Source: Stenotrophomonas sp.
GTDB lineage: Bacteria; Pseudomonadota; Gammaproteobacteria; Xanthomonadales; Xanthomonadaceae
DNA length: 46,713 bases
Direction: 5' to 3'
Assembly (NCBI GenBank): GCA_003510825.1
Contig: DOKO01000422.1
Span: forward strand, 1 to 46,713
Shown here: piece by piece, positions 39,641 through 46,713 of the stretch
Position numbering within the stretch: the first letter of the stretch is position 1
How the letters are laid out: each line of letters starts with the position of its first letter
Program-made: the position numbers and the translations under genes
The notes under the pieces: generated by a model
What the model saw: only the letters and a program-made list of their open reading frames with translations
Told to the model about the DNA's origin: nothing
Databases searched by the model: none

Positions 39641-40078
39641 TCAGTTGCGGCCCTTGACCAGCGGCAACTCGGCCTGCTGCCAGGCGGGAATGCCGCCTTC
39701 CAGCACGAAGACCTTCTCGAAACCGGCCTTCTTCAGCGTCTTGGCGGCGGTTTCCGAGGCGTTGCCGCTGCGGCACACCAGCACCACCGGGCTCTGCTTG
39801 GCGTTGGCCACCAGCTTGTGCTCGGCGTTGAAGGCGCTGGCCTGGGCGCTGCGGCTGCCGGCGATGTGGCCCTTTTCGAAGTCAGCGCTGGGCGACAGAT
39901 CGACCACGACCGCACCACCGGCATTCATCAGGTGGGTCAGCTCGGCCGGCTTGATGCCCTTGTAGCCCCGGAACAGGCGGCGGGTTTCAGTGACGATGAG
40001 GGCCACGGTCAGGCCGACCAGGGCAGCGGACAGCATCGGGTTTCGGCCTGCAAAGGCCAGCAACTCTTCGTAATTCAC
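39641..40078 (-). CDS. Membrane-anchored rhodanese-like protein (YibN-like)
   Basis: This is a 145-residue protein with an N-terminal helix (MLSAALVGLTVALIV) and a rhodanese domain. The active loop is CRSGNAS, with the sulfur-carrying Cys in VVLVCRSGN. GHIAGSRSAQA and FVLEGGIPAWQQ are family marks. It is the YibN counterpart of the secB-gpsA cluster, 99 bases upstream of secB. Sulfur transfer in the envelope is likely; the partner is unknown. Confidence 0.93.
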   Translation of the reverse strand: MNYEELLAFAGRNPMLSAALVGLTVALIVTETRRLFRGYKGIKPAELTHLMNAGGAVVVDLSPSADFEKGHIAGSRSAQASAFNAEHKLVANAKQSPVVLVCRSGNASETAAKTLKKAGFEKVFVLEGGIPAWQQAELPLVKGRN

Positions 40079-40135
40079 TCAGGTCACGGGTCGATTAAGC
40101 GGGCGCCGATTGTCGCACAAGCCGCAGGGGGCCCG

Positions 40136-40567
40136 TCACTGCCCCTTCCACAGGTCCGGCAGGCCGGCCGCCTGCCACCAGCGCTTGGCTTCCGGGTCCC
40201 AGCGCCAGCGCTCGACCACCACCACGGTGCGCTCGGCCTGGGTGTTCTGGTTGATCACCCCGATTTCCACCCGGCGCTCGACCTGGCCACCGTCCAGCGA
40301 GGCGCTGCTGCGCTCGCGGTAGGAGGACACGCGCAGCTGCGCGTAACGGTTGAGCTCGAACTCGGTGGGCGGCTTTTCCTTGCGGAGCTCCGGGTCCAGG
40401 TAGGCAATGGCATCGTCCATGCTGCCCCAGCGGATGGTCGCGCCGTAGGCGATCTGGGTCTCTTCCAGCAGCTTGCGCTGCTTGCGGGTGAGGTCGTCGG
40501 CAGCGGCACCGGCCACGGCACTGACCAGCAGCAGGGAGCACATCAGGAACTGGATCAGGCGGCGCAT
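40136..40567 (-). CDS. Exported protein of unknown function
   Basis: This is a 143-residue protein with a signal peptide (MRRLIQFLMCSLLLVSAVAGAAA|DD). A GGGGAAA ribosome site precedes it. The mature part holds YLDPELRKEKPPTEFELNRYAQLRVSSYR and ends with RWRWDPEAKRWWQAAGLPDLWKG. No enzyme motif; possibly a small periplasmic NTF2-like protein, but this is a guess. It is in tandem with the rhodanese and thioesterase genes. Confidence 0.75.
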   Translation of the reverse strand: MRRLIQFLMCSLLLVSAVAGAAADDLTRKQRKLLEETQIAYGATIRWGSMDDAIAYLDPELRKEKPPTEFELNRYAQLRVSSYRERSSASLDGGQVERRVEIGVINQNTQAERTVVVVERWRWDPEAKRWWQAAGLPDLWKGQ

Positions 40568-40599
40568 CGGTGGTTTCCCCAGGACGTCAGCCTGCCATC

Positions 40600-41067
40600 C
40601 TACCCTTTGGCGAAGGCAACGAAGCGACCGCTCAGCTCGGCGGCCGAACGGCCATCGGCCCCCGGCTGGCGGGCGACGATGCTGATGCGGGCCTTGCCGC
40701 GCTGGCGGAAGGTGGCCAGGAAGGTATCCCAGCTGCTGGCTTCGGCGGTTTCGGCGTGGGCGTGCAGGTCTTCGTAGACCGGGGCCAGGTAGCGCAGGTT
40801 GCTGTCGGCCACGTAGACCTCGGCATCGTGCCCGGCCAGGCGCAGGCGCAGGCTGACCAGTGCCCAGCCCGACAGGGTGAGCACCGAGGCCAGGCTGCCA
40901 CCGAAGGCGTTGCCCTTGTCGTTGACGTTGGCGGCCAGCGGCGCGGTGATGCGCAGCACGCCGTCGGCGTAGCCATCCAGGCGGATCTGCATCGCACGGA
41001 CCGCCGGCATGCAGTCAAGCACGTCCTGCAGGGAGGCCAGCGAAGAGGTCAGGGCATCAGCGGACAT
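40600..41067 (-). CDS. Hotdog-fold thioesterase (YiiD C-terminal type)
   Basis: This is a 155-residue protein that matches the putative thioesterase domain at the C-terminus of E. coli YiiD. Seen are ITAPLAANVNDKGNAFGGSLASVLTLSGWALVSLRL, then YVADSNLRYLAPV and RGKARISIVAR. Members hydrolyse acyl-CoA or acyl-ACP; the substrate is not known. The ATG at 41067 has no strong ribosome site. Divergent from hemD. Confidence 0.88.
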   Translation of the reverse strand: MSADALTSSLASLQDVLDCMPAVRAMQIRLDGYADGVLRITAPLAANVNDKGNAFGGSLASVLTLSGWALVSLRLRLAGHDAEVYVADSNLRYLAPVYEDLHAHAETAEASSWDTFLATFRQRGKARISIVARQPGADGRSAAELSGRFVAFAKG

Positions 41068-41101
41068 CGAGCAGCAACCACGACAACGAAGGGCCCGCAT
41101 A

Positions 41102-41890
41102 ATGACGTCAATGGCCAACCATACGATACCCACTGGCTGGACCCTGATCTCGCTGCGGCCGCAGGGACAGCATGCCGGGCTGAGGCTGGCTGCGGCCAGG
41201 CTGGGCGGGGCCACCGTGGCGTTGTCGCCGTGGCGGCTGCAGCGGCTGCAGGGCGCGGCGGTCGAACAGCGGCTGAACCGGGCGCTGTCCTGCGCGCGGG
41301 TGGTGTTCACCAGCCCGGCTGCGGTCGCGGCCGCTGCGGCACTGCAGCACCTGCCTGAGGCCCAGCGTGGCCCATGGCTGACCGTGGGCGAAGGCACCGC
41401 GCGCGCCCTGCACGTGCACGGCATCACCGAGGTGCACGCGCCGCAGCGGATGGACAGCGAAGGCCTGCTGGGCCTGCCGGTGCTGGCTGACGTGCGCGGC
41501 AGAGAGATCGGCCTGGTGACCGCGCCCGGCGGCCGTGGCCTGATTGCCGCACAGCTTGAGGCAGCGGGCGCGCGGATCATCCGTGCCGACGTCTACCAGC
41601 GGGTGCCGCTGGTGATACCGCGGCGAAAGCTGGCGCGATTGGCCCGCTCGGGGACGCCGTGGCTGCTGGCCGTCAGCAGCGGCGAGGCCCTGCAGCACTT
41701 CTGGCAGCAGCTGTCCCCCGGTTGGCAGCAGCACCTGTGTGAACAGGCCATCGTGCTGGCCGCCAGCGAGCGCCTGGCCGAGCAGGCGCGGGCGCTGGGT
41801 CTGGCCCGCGTGGTGCGCAGCGAAGGGCCCACCGTCACCCAGATGACGGCGGCCGCACACGCCGCGCTCACTGCCCCGGCAGCGACCTGA
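41102..41890 (+). CDS. hemD: Uroporphyrinogen-III synthase HemD
   Basis: This is a 262-residue enzyme that cyclises hydroxymethylbilane to uroporphyrinogen III in heme and siroheme synthesis. The two alpha/beta lobes are seen: ARVVFTSPAAVAAAAALQ, WLTVGEGTARALHVHGI and GREIGLVTAPGGRGLIAAQLEAAGARI with RADVYQRVP. The family is poorly conserved in sequence, so neighbours matter: hemX and hemY follow. I chose ATG at 41102 with AAGGG upstream; ATG at 41111 is also possible. hemC is not next to it here. Confidence 0.9.
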   Translation: MTSMANHTIPTGWTLISLRPQGQHAGLRLAAARLGGATVALSPWRLQRLQGAAVEQRLNRALSCARVVFTSPAAVAAAAALQHLPEAQRGPWLTVGEGTARALHVHGITEVHAPQRMDSEGLLGLPVLADVRGREIGLVTAPGGRGLIAAQLEAAGARIIRADVYQRVPLVIPRRKLARLARSGTPWLLAVSSGEALQHFWQQLSPGWQQHLCEQAIVLAASERLAEQARALGLARVVRSEGPTVTQMTAAAHAALTAPAAT

Positions 41891-41896
41891 ACAGGC

Positions 41897-41918
41897 ACCC
41901 GGCACACGCTTGCCGGGT
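41897..41918 (+). terminator. Hairpin between hemD and hemX
   Basis: ACCCGGCA and TGCCGGGT make an 8-bp stem with a 6-base loop, 6 bases after the hemD stop. There is no T-run, so it could stabilise or process the message rather than end it. Confidence 0.4.
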
Positions 41919-41994
41919 TCAGCGCCAACGGTAATGCTGTGTCCAACGCTGCCTGCTGGCTCCCCGCCGGCGACGCCGCCGACAAGGAAGCCCG

Positions 41995-42972
41995 ATGAAC
42001 GACACCCCGCCACCTGCCCCCTCCCGCCGTCCTGCACGCTGGCTGCTGCCGCTTGCGGTGGTGGTGGTGCTGGGCGCCGCGGGTTACGCCGGCTGGCACT
42101 ACTGGCAGCAACAGCAGCGCGACCGGGCGGCACAGGCACAGACCACGGACGTGCAGCTGAAGGGGCTGGAGGCGACCGTCGAGGCCCTGCGCCGCGACCA
42201 GCGCGCGACCAGCCAGCGCCTGCAGGATGCGGCCGCCACCAACCGCGTGCTGCGCGATGAAATGCTGGGCCTGTCGCAGCGCAGCGCGCTGCTGGAAGAG
42301 AACCTGACCCGGCTGACCGAAAGTGCCAACCAGGGCCGCCAGGCCGTGCAGCGCGACGAGGCCGAGCTGCTGCTGACCCAGGCCGCGCAACGGCTGGCCT
42401 TCGCCGACGATGTGGAAGGCGCGCGCCGGTTGTATGCGCAGGCCGCCACTGCATTGGCCGACCTGCCGGACAACGAAGGCCTGAACCTGCGCCAGGCGCT
42501 GGTGCAGGAACGCGACGCGCTGGATGCGCTGGGCACGGGCCCGCGGGTGCAGGCACTGCATCGACTGAATGCCGTGGCCCAGGCGCTGCAGGGGCTGCCC
42601 TCCGAGCTGCCGCCCTCGCCGGCCGAAGCGGCTGCCAAGCCGTGGTGGCAATCGGCGCTTGCGCCCTTCGTGGATATCACCCCGACCCGCTTGAACGGCC
42701 CGCTGACCCAGGCCGAGCGCGCTGCCGCCGATGACGCGCTGCAGCTGGAGCTGACCCTGGCCCGCGCGGCCATCGAGCGTGGCGACCGCAGCGGCCGTGA
42801 TGCCGCGCTGAACCGCGTGGCCCACTGGGCGCAGCGGCGCTGGCCGGATTCACCGGGCCTGCGCGCGCAACATGCTGAACTTCATGCCTTGCGCAAGGCC
42901 CCCCTGCAGGCCGAGAGCAGCGTGCTTGGCAGCACCCTGCAGCAACTGCGCTCCCAGACCGACCGGAGGTAA
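41995..42972 (+). CDS. hemX: HemX-like membrane protein
   Basis: This is a 325-residue protein with a short basic/proline-rich cytoplasmic start and one helix (WLLPLAVVVVLGAAGYAGW). A long coiled coil follows (VQLKGLEATVEALRRDQRATSQRLQDAA), then a helical body containing KPWWQSALAPFVDITPTRL. That is the HemX layout. HemX is often annotated as a methyltransferase through fusion names, but no methyltransferase motif is present. It lies between hemD and hemY, 6 bases from hemY, and may help assemble heme-pathway enzymes. Confidence 0.92.
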   Translation: MNDTPPPAPSRRPARWLLPLAVVVVLGAAGYAGWHYWQQQQRDRAAQAQTTDVQLKGLEATVEALRRDQRATSQRLQDAAATNRVLRDEMLGLSQRSALLEENLTRLTESANQGRQAVQRDEAELLLTQAAQRLAFADDVEGARRLYAQAATALADLPDNEGLNLRQALVQERDALDALGTGPRVQALHRLNAVAQALQGLPSELPPSPAEAAAKPWWQSALAPFVDITPTRLNGPLTQAERAAADDALQLELTLARAAIERGDRSGRDAALNRVAHWAQRRWPDSPGLRAQHAELHALRKAPLQAESSVLGSTLQQLRSQTDRR

Positions 42973-42978
42973 CGCCCG

Positions 42979-44274
42979 ATGAAACCCCTGCAATCCCTGG
43001 TCGTACTGCTGCTGGCCGTGGCCATCGGCGTGGTGGCTGCGCAATGGCTCGGCACCGATGACCTGAACCGCTACGGCGAAGTGACCCTGCGCTACGGCGG
43101 CTACGACTACCACAGCAACCTGCCCAAGGTGGCCCTGCTGTCGGTGATCGGCGTGCTGGTGCTGTGGCTGCTGTGGAGCCTGGTGGCGGCACCGTTCCGC
43201 GCCTGGGGCCGCTACCGCCGCAAGCAGGGCCGCGTGCGCCTGATCGATGGCCTGCAGGCCTACGAACACGGCCACTGGCAGCGTGCGGAAAAGCTGCTGG
43301 ATGGCGCGGCGGCCGACCCGGAAGTGAGCGCGGTGGCGCTGGCCAATGCGGTGCGCAGCGCGCAGTCGCGTGCCGATGCCGCGTCGGGCGAGGCGCTGCT
43401 GCAGCGCCTGGGTGAAAGCGATGCCACGCTGCATGCGCTGCTGCGCGCCGAACAGCTGCTGGCGCGTGACCTGCCGGTGGACGCGATCAATGCGCTGGAC
43501 GTGGCGGCGATCCAGCCGCTGCCGCCGCGTGGCCTGTGGCTGCGTACCGAAGCGCTGGCCCAGGCCGGGCGCGCGCACGAGGCTTACGGCCAGCTGGGCG
43601 CGCTGCGGCAGAGCAAGGTGCTGCCGACCGACGCCAGCAGCGAACTGGAAGCCCGCCTCGCCGCGCAGGCCCTGCTGGAAGCCGGCGATGTGAACGCGCT
43701 GGCCGCGCAGTGGGAAGCCACGCCGAAGGCGCTGCGACCGACCCCGGACGTGGTGGCCGCCTATGCCACCCGCGCGGTGGCCCTGGACTGGGACGAGCCG
43801 GCGCTGCTGGCCCTGGAACAGGCGCTCGACCATCGCTGGGACGATGAGCTGGTGGCGCTGTATGGCCGCCTGCCTGCCGAGCGCCTGGCCACCCGCCAGG
43901 CCAACCTGGCGCGCTGGCGCAACGTGCATGAGGATTCGGCCGCGCTGCGGCTGGCGCAGGGCCGCATCGCCCTGGCCCAGCAGCAGTGGGATGCCGCCGA
44001 TGCGTTCCTGCACGAGGCCATCGCGGCCGGTGCCGGTGCGCCGGCATGGGAGGCGCTGGGTGAAGCGTTTGCCCAGCGTGGCGAACACGCTCTGGCCGCG
44101 CAGTGCCTGGCCAATGCGCTGCGCCTGCAGCGTGGCGAGGACAGCGTGGCGCTGGTGCATGTGGGCGATGCCGTGCCGCGCAGCACGGTGGAAGACCTGC
44201 CCACCGCCGCGCAGCCGCCGGTGTATGACGCCAATGAGGTGCGCGACGAGTTCGGCAACCCGCGGGTGCCGTGA
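42979..44274 (+). CDS. hemY: HemY-like TPR membrane protein
   Basis: This is a 431-residue protein with two N-terminal membrane helices (LQSLVVLLLAVAIGVVAAQWL, VALLSVIGVLVLWLLWSLVAAPF) and a long helical TPR-like body. HemY proteins of this family are linked to late protoporphyrin steps in Proteobacteria; they differ from the unrelated Gram-positive oxidase of the same name. It forms an operon with hemX (6-base gap). GGAGG precedes the ATG. Confidence 0.93.
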   Translation: MKPLQSLVVLLLAVAIGVVAAQWLGTDDLNRYGEVTLRYGGYDYHSNLPKVALLSVIGVLVLWLLWSLVAAPFRAWGRYRRKQGRVRLIDGLQAYEHGHWQRAEKLLDGAAADPEVSAVALANAVRSAQSRADAASGEALLQRLGESDATLHALLRAEQLLARDLPVDAINALDVAAIQPLPPRGLWLRTEALAQAGRAHEAYGQLGALRQSKVLPTDASSELEARLAAQALLEAGDVNALAAQWEATPKALRPTPDVVAAYATRAVALDWDEPALLALEQALDHRWDDELVALYGRLPAERLATRQANLARWRNVHEDSAALRLAQGRIALAQQQWDAADAFLHEAIAAGAGAPAWEALGEAFAQRGEHALAAQCLANALRLQRGEDSVALVHVGDAVPRSTVEDLPTAAQPPVYDANEVRDEFGNPRVP

Positions 44275-44287
44275 GCATGGCTGAGGT

Positions 44288-44347
44288 GTGCCGACCAACG
44301 GTCGGCACCCACCAAGAAAAACGCCGCCCGATGGGCGGCGTCTTCTT
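44288..44347. terminator. Two hairpins after hemY, second a bidirectional terminator
   Basis: GTGCCGACCAACGGTCGGCAC (44288-44308) is a perfect small hairpin. It is followed by AAAAACGCCGCCCGATGGGCGGCGTCTTCTT (44318-44347 region), a GC stem with A-run before and T-rich run after. It can end both hemY and, on the other strand, the thiolase gene. Confidence 0.8.
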
Positions 44348-44349
44348 AA

Positions 44350-44373
44350 GTAGATCCACGCCATGCGTGGATG
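44350..44373. repeat. SMAG-type REP between hemY and thiolase genes
   Basis: GTAGATCCACGCCATGCGTGGATG is one hairpin unit, identical to the second part of the tandem units at 36912-37170. It ends 3 bases before the thiolase stop codon. Confidence 0.8.
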
Positions 44374-44376
44374 CAA

Positions 44377-45657
44377 TCAGCGTTCGACGATCGCCACTAC
44401 GCCCATGCCGCCGGCGGTGCAGATCGATACCAGCGCGCGGCCACCGCCGCGTTCGGCCAGCTGCTTGGCGGCCGTCGCGATCACGCGCGCGCCGGTGGCG
44501 GCAAACGGGTGGCCGGTAGCCAGCGACGAACCCAGCAAGTTGATCTTGTCCGGGTCGATGCGGCCCATCGGTGCATCCAGGCCCAGGCGGTTGCGGCAGT
44601 AATCCTCGCTCTCCCAGGCACGCAGGGTGCACAGCACCTGCGCGGCGAAGGCTTCGTGGATCTCGTAGATGTCGAAGTCCTGCAGGGTCAGGCCGTTGCG
44701 CTTGAGCATTTCCGGCACGGCCACGGTCGGCGCCATCAGCAGGCCTTCGCCGTGCACGAAATCCACCGCCGATACGTGGGCATCGCGCAGGTACGCCTGC
44801 GGCTCATGGCCGTGGGCGCGTGCCCATTCCTCGCTGGCCAGCAGCACCGCAGCGGCACCATCGGTGAGCGGGGTGGAATTGGCGGCGGTCAGCGTGCCGC
44901 GGCCCGAGACCTTGTCGAAGGCCGGCTTCAGCGTGGCCAGCTTTTCCAGCGAGGTATCGGCGCGCAGGATGTTGTCACGCTCGACGCCACGGAACGGCGC
45001 GATCAGGTCATTGAAGAAACCGCGCTCGTAGGCAGCGGCCAGCTTCTTGTGCGAGGAGACCGCCCATTCGTCCTGCGAATCACGCGAGATGTTCCATTCC
45101 TTGGCCATGTCCTCGCAGTGGTCGCCCATGCTCTTGCCGGTGCGCGGCTCGGCCACGCCGGGGAACTCGGGCTTGAGTTCGGAGAGCTTGAAGCCGGCGG
45201 TCAGCGCGCGGATCTTGTCGCCGGTGCTCTTGGCCCGGTTGGCGGCCAGCAGGCGTGCACGCAGCTTCTTGCCGTACACGATCGGCACGTCGGAGGTGGT
45301 GTCCGAGCCGCCGCCGATGCCCGATTCGATCTGCCCCAGGGCGATCTTGTTGGCCACGGTGATGATGCTGTCCAGCGAGGTGCCGCAGGCGCGCTGCAGG
45401 GTGATGCCCGGGGTCAACGGCGACAGGCCGGAGGACAGCGTGGCTTCACGGCCCAGGTTCCAATCGCTGGAATGCTTGATGACCGCGCCCATTGCCACTT
45501 CGCCGAGCTGCTGGCCGTGCAGGCCAAAGCGTTCGACCAGCGCACCCAGTGTCCGCACCGACATGCCAAGGTTGCCGACATCCGAATACGCGGTGTTCTG
45601 GCGGCAGAACGGAATGCGGACGCCACCGAGGATGGCGACGGGACGAGCGTTGGGCAT
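44377..45657 (-). CDS. Acetyl-CoA acetyltransferase / 3-ketoacyl-CoA thiolase
   Basis: This is a 426-residue thiolase. The nucleophile Cys is in TLQRACGTSLDS, the His in EIHEAFAAQV and the second Cys in CTAGGMGVV. The insert GIGGGSDTTSDVPIVYGKKL and the length favour the FadI/HADHB-like branch of beta-oxidation over short AtoB enzymes. It cleaves 3-ketoacyl-CoA to acyl-CoA and acetyl-CoA. No partner hydratase/dehydrogenase (fadJ) is adjacent. ATG at 45657 was chosen; ATG at 45672 is in frame. The longer antisense-side frame is a shadow. Confidence 0.93.
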   Translation of the reverse strand: MPNARPVAILGGVRIPFCRQNTAYSDVGNLGMSVRTLGALVERFGLHGQQLGEVAMGAVIKHSSDWNLGREATLSSGLSPLTPGITLQRACGTSLDSIITVANKIALGQIESGIGGGSDTTSDVPIVYGKKLRARLLAANRAKSTGDKIRALTAGFKLSELKPEFPGVAEPRTGKSMGDHCEDMAKEWNISRDSQDEWAVSSHKKLAAAYERGFFNDLIAPFRGVERDNILRADTSLEKLATLKPAFDKVSGRGTLTAANSTPLTDGAAAVLLASEEWARAHGHEPQAYLRDAHVSAVDFVHGEGLLMAPTVAVPEMLKRNGLTLQDFDIYEIHEAFAAQVLCTLRAWESEDYCRNRLGLDAPMGRIDPDKINLLGSSLATGHPFAATGARVIATAAKQLAERGGGRALVSICTAGGMGVVAIVER

Positions 45658-45765
45658 GGAGATACCTGGCATGGATGAGGGTGTCTGCAACATGGCCTGC
45701 ACGACGGAGCAGGCATAATGGAGCCAAGTGTAGCTGCCGCCCTGTGATGGGCCAACCGTGGAACC

Positions 45766-46653
45766 ATGAGCAAACCCGACCCCGCGATGAATGCCCTTGG
45801 CGTGCTGGCCCTGGAACTGGCCAACGGCGAAATCCCCCGCCAGGCGGTGCTCAGCGCCGACCAGGCCGGTGAACTGGCCGACCGTATCGGCCGTGACCTG
45901 GCCAAGCTGGTGCCGCAGGTGGCCGAGCTGGACCTGGTGTTCGCCGCCGCCCATTTCGACCCCGCTGAAATCCTGCGCCCGGGCTGGCCGATCCACCGCC
46001 GCCTGGAAGAACTGCAGATGCGTGCCCCCGGCCGCAGCCAGGGCCCGCGCCTGCTGGCCTTCGGTGCCGGCGCCGATGGTGAAGTGCCGCTGCCGTTCCA
46101 GGCCGATGCGACCCTGGTGGGCGGTGGCCTGCGCGTGGTGCCCTTCCTGCTGACCGGCAGCGACGTGGCCACCACCGCGGCCGTGGCCGATGCGCTGGAA
46201 GACGTGCTGCTGGCCAATGGCATGGCCCATGCCGATACGGCGCTGATGGCGCAGAACAGCTTCGGTGCCCGCATCGAGCACGCGCGCTACTTCACCGTGA
46301 ACGACCTGGCCGCGATGATGTCGATGCAGTACGACAACCAGGGCCTGGCCGCGCTGTGGCCGCTGATCGAGACCGCGATCATGGCCCCGGGCCAGGACGA
46401 GTGGCTGGAAAACGCACCCGAGCCGCTGCTGCGCTATACGCAGGGCGAGGCGCGCATGGCACTGTTCGATCCGGCCGGCTGGTGTGCGTACTACAACCAC
46501 AGCAAGGGCGACTGCGACCGCCTGCAGGGCATCTACGAGCAGTTCCTGATGCGCCAGCGGCAGATGGCCGCGGTGCTGGAAGCGCACGGCGTGCCGGTGC
46601 TGTTCGTGCATTGCGAGGCCGGGCAGGACGCGCGCGAGCTGCTGGCGCGCTGA
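45766..46653 (+). CDS. Conserved protein of unknown function
   Basis: This is a 295-residue soluble protein (MSKPDPAMNALGVLALELANG). It contains AELDLVFAAAHFDPAEILRPGWPIH, NGMAHADTALMAQNSFGARIEHARYFT and FDPAGWCAYYNHSKGDCDRL. There is no signal peptide or membrane helix. It is divergent from the thiolase gene (108 bases between starts). It is presumably conserved among Xanthomonadaceae; I cannot name its family. Confidence 0.85.
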   Translation: MSKPDPAMNALGVLALELANGEIPRQAVLSADQAGELADRIGRDLAKLVPQVAELDLVFAAAHFDPAEILRPGWPIHRRLEELQMRAPGRSQGPRLLAFGAGADGEVPLPFQADATLVGGGLRVVPFLLTGSDVATTAAVADALEDVLLANGMAHADTALMAQNSFGARIEHARYFTVNDLAAMMSMQYDNQGLAALWPLIETAIMAPGQDEWLENAPEPLLRYTQGEARMALFDPAGWCAYYNHSKGDCDRLQGIYEQFLMRQRQMAAVLEAHGVPVLFVHCEAGQDARELLAR

Positions 46654-46664
46654 TCTGCGATTGC

Positions 46665-46713
46665 CGGCCAGCGGCCGGCACTACCCGCGCAGTACGGTAG
46701 CGCCGGGCCATGC
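46665..46713. repeat. REP hairpins at right edge
   Basis: GCCGGCCAGCGGCCGGC (46664-46680) is a hairpin, and GTAGCGCCGGGCCATGC at 46697-46713 is the left part of a SMAG unit cut by the window edge. Confidence 0.6.

Noticed and set aside
45658..46611. Upstream extension of the thiolase frame to 744 residues
   Set aside because: The extension is antisense to a convincing gene at 45766-46653; the thiolase motifs begin near 45657.

Overview
This window looks like Stenotrophomonas (S. maltophilia complex) chromosome. It is GC-rich, and it carries repeated SMAG-type (Stenotrophomonas maltophilia GTAG) REP hairpins. It also has an Ax21-family outer-membrane protein and gene orders familiar from xanthomonads. 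No rRNA, tRNA, complete IS element or CRISPR array was recognised. Coordinates and reading frames come from the sequence. Family assignments rest on recognised motifs and were not searched.

Layout. Positions 1-8081 hold ordinary accessory genes: a cut secreted-protein gene, a DyP peroxidase, an ECF sigma-factor operon with two membrane proteins, a glyoxalase-fold protein, an AraC-type regulator, a DUF6624 protein, a divergent TetR/SDR pair with a visible operator-promoter, and an Ax21-family protein. Positions 8100-10400 form a visibly AT-richer patch of small orphan genes (one frameshifted pair, a DUF6881 protein, two unknowns) that looks like an immunity or defence-type gene dump. It is followed by DUF4291, a CynX-type MFS transporter and a DUF1851 (Tdi1-like) operon. 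Positions 14241-17152 hold a small lipoprotein, an L,D-transpeptidase with a probable non-standard start, a membrane AraC regulator and a DUF2306 protein.

Positions 17245-21755 are the most interesting metabolic locus. A MetR-like regulator and a divergent MTHFR-like protein face an operon of flavin reductase, MesX (DUF1852) and MesD, the oxygen-dependent core methionine synthase whose methyl donor is unknown. Positions 21847-34042 carry a giant M48 metallopeptidase operon, a TonB-dependent receptor, an S41 peptidase and a UvrA2-type ABC ATPase.

Positions 34100-36540 are a decayed, AT-richer island. It has two frameshifted ORFs, an HNH-nuclease fusion with a probable internal start, a small two-helix membrane protein, and then a strongly structured intergenic segment resembling phage ash/C4-type immunity regions. 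A threefold 86-bp tandem of REP units follows. Positions 37177-46653 are core chromosome: an Ivy-like lipoprotein, gpsA-secB-rhodanese, a thioesterase, hemD-hemX-hemY, a thiolase and a conserved unknown protein.
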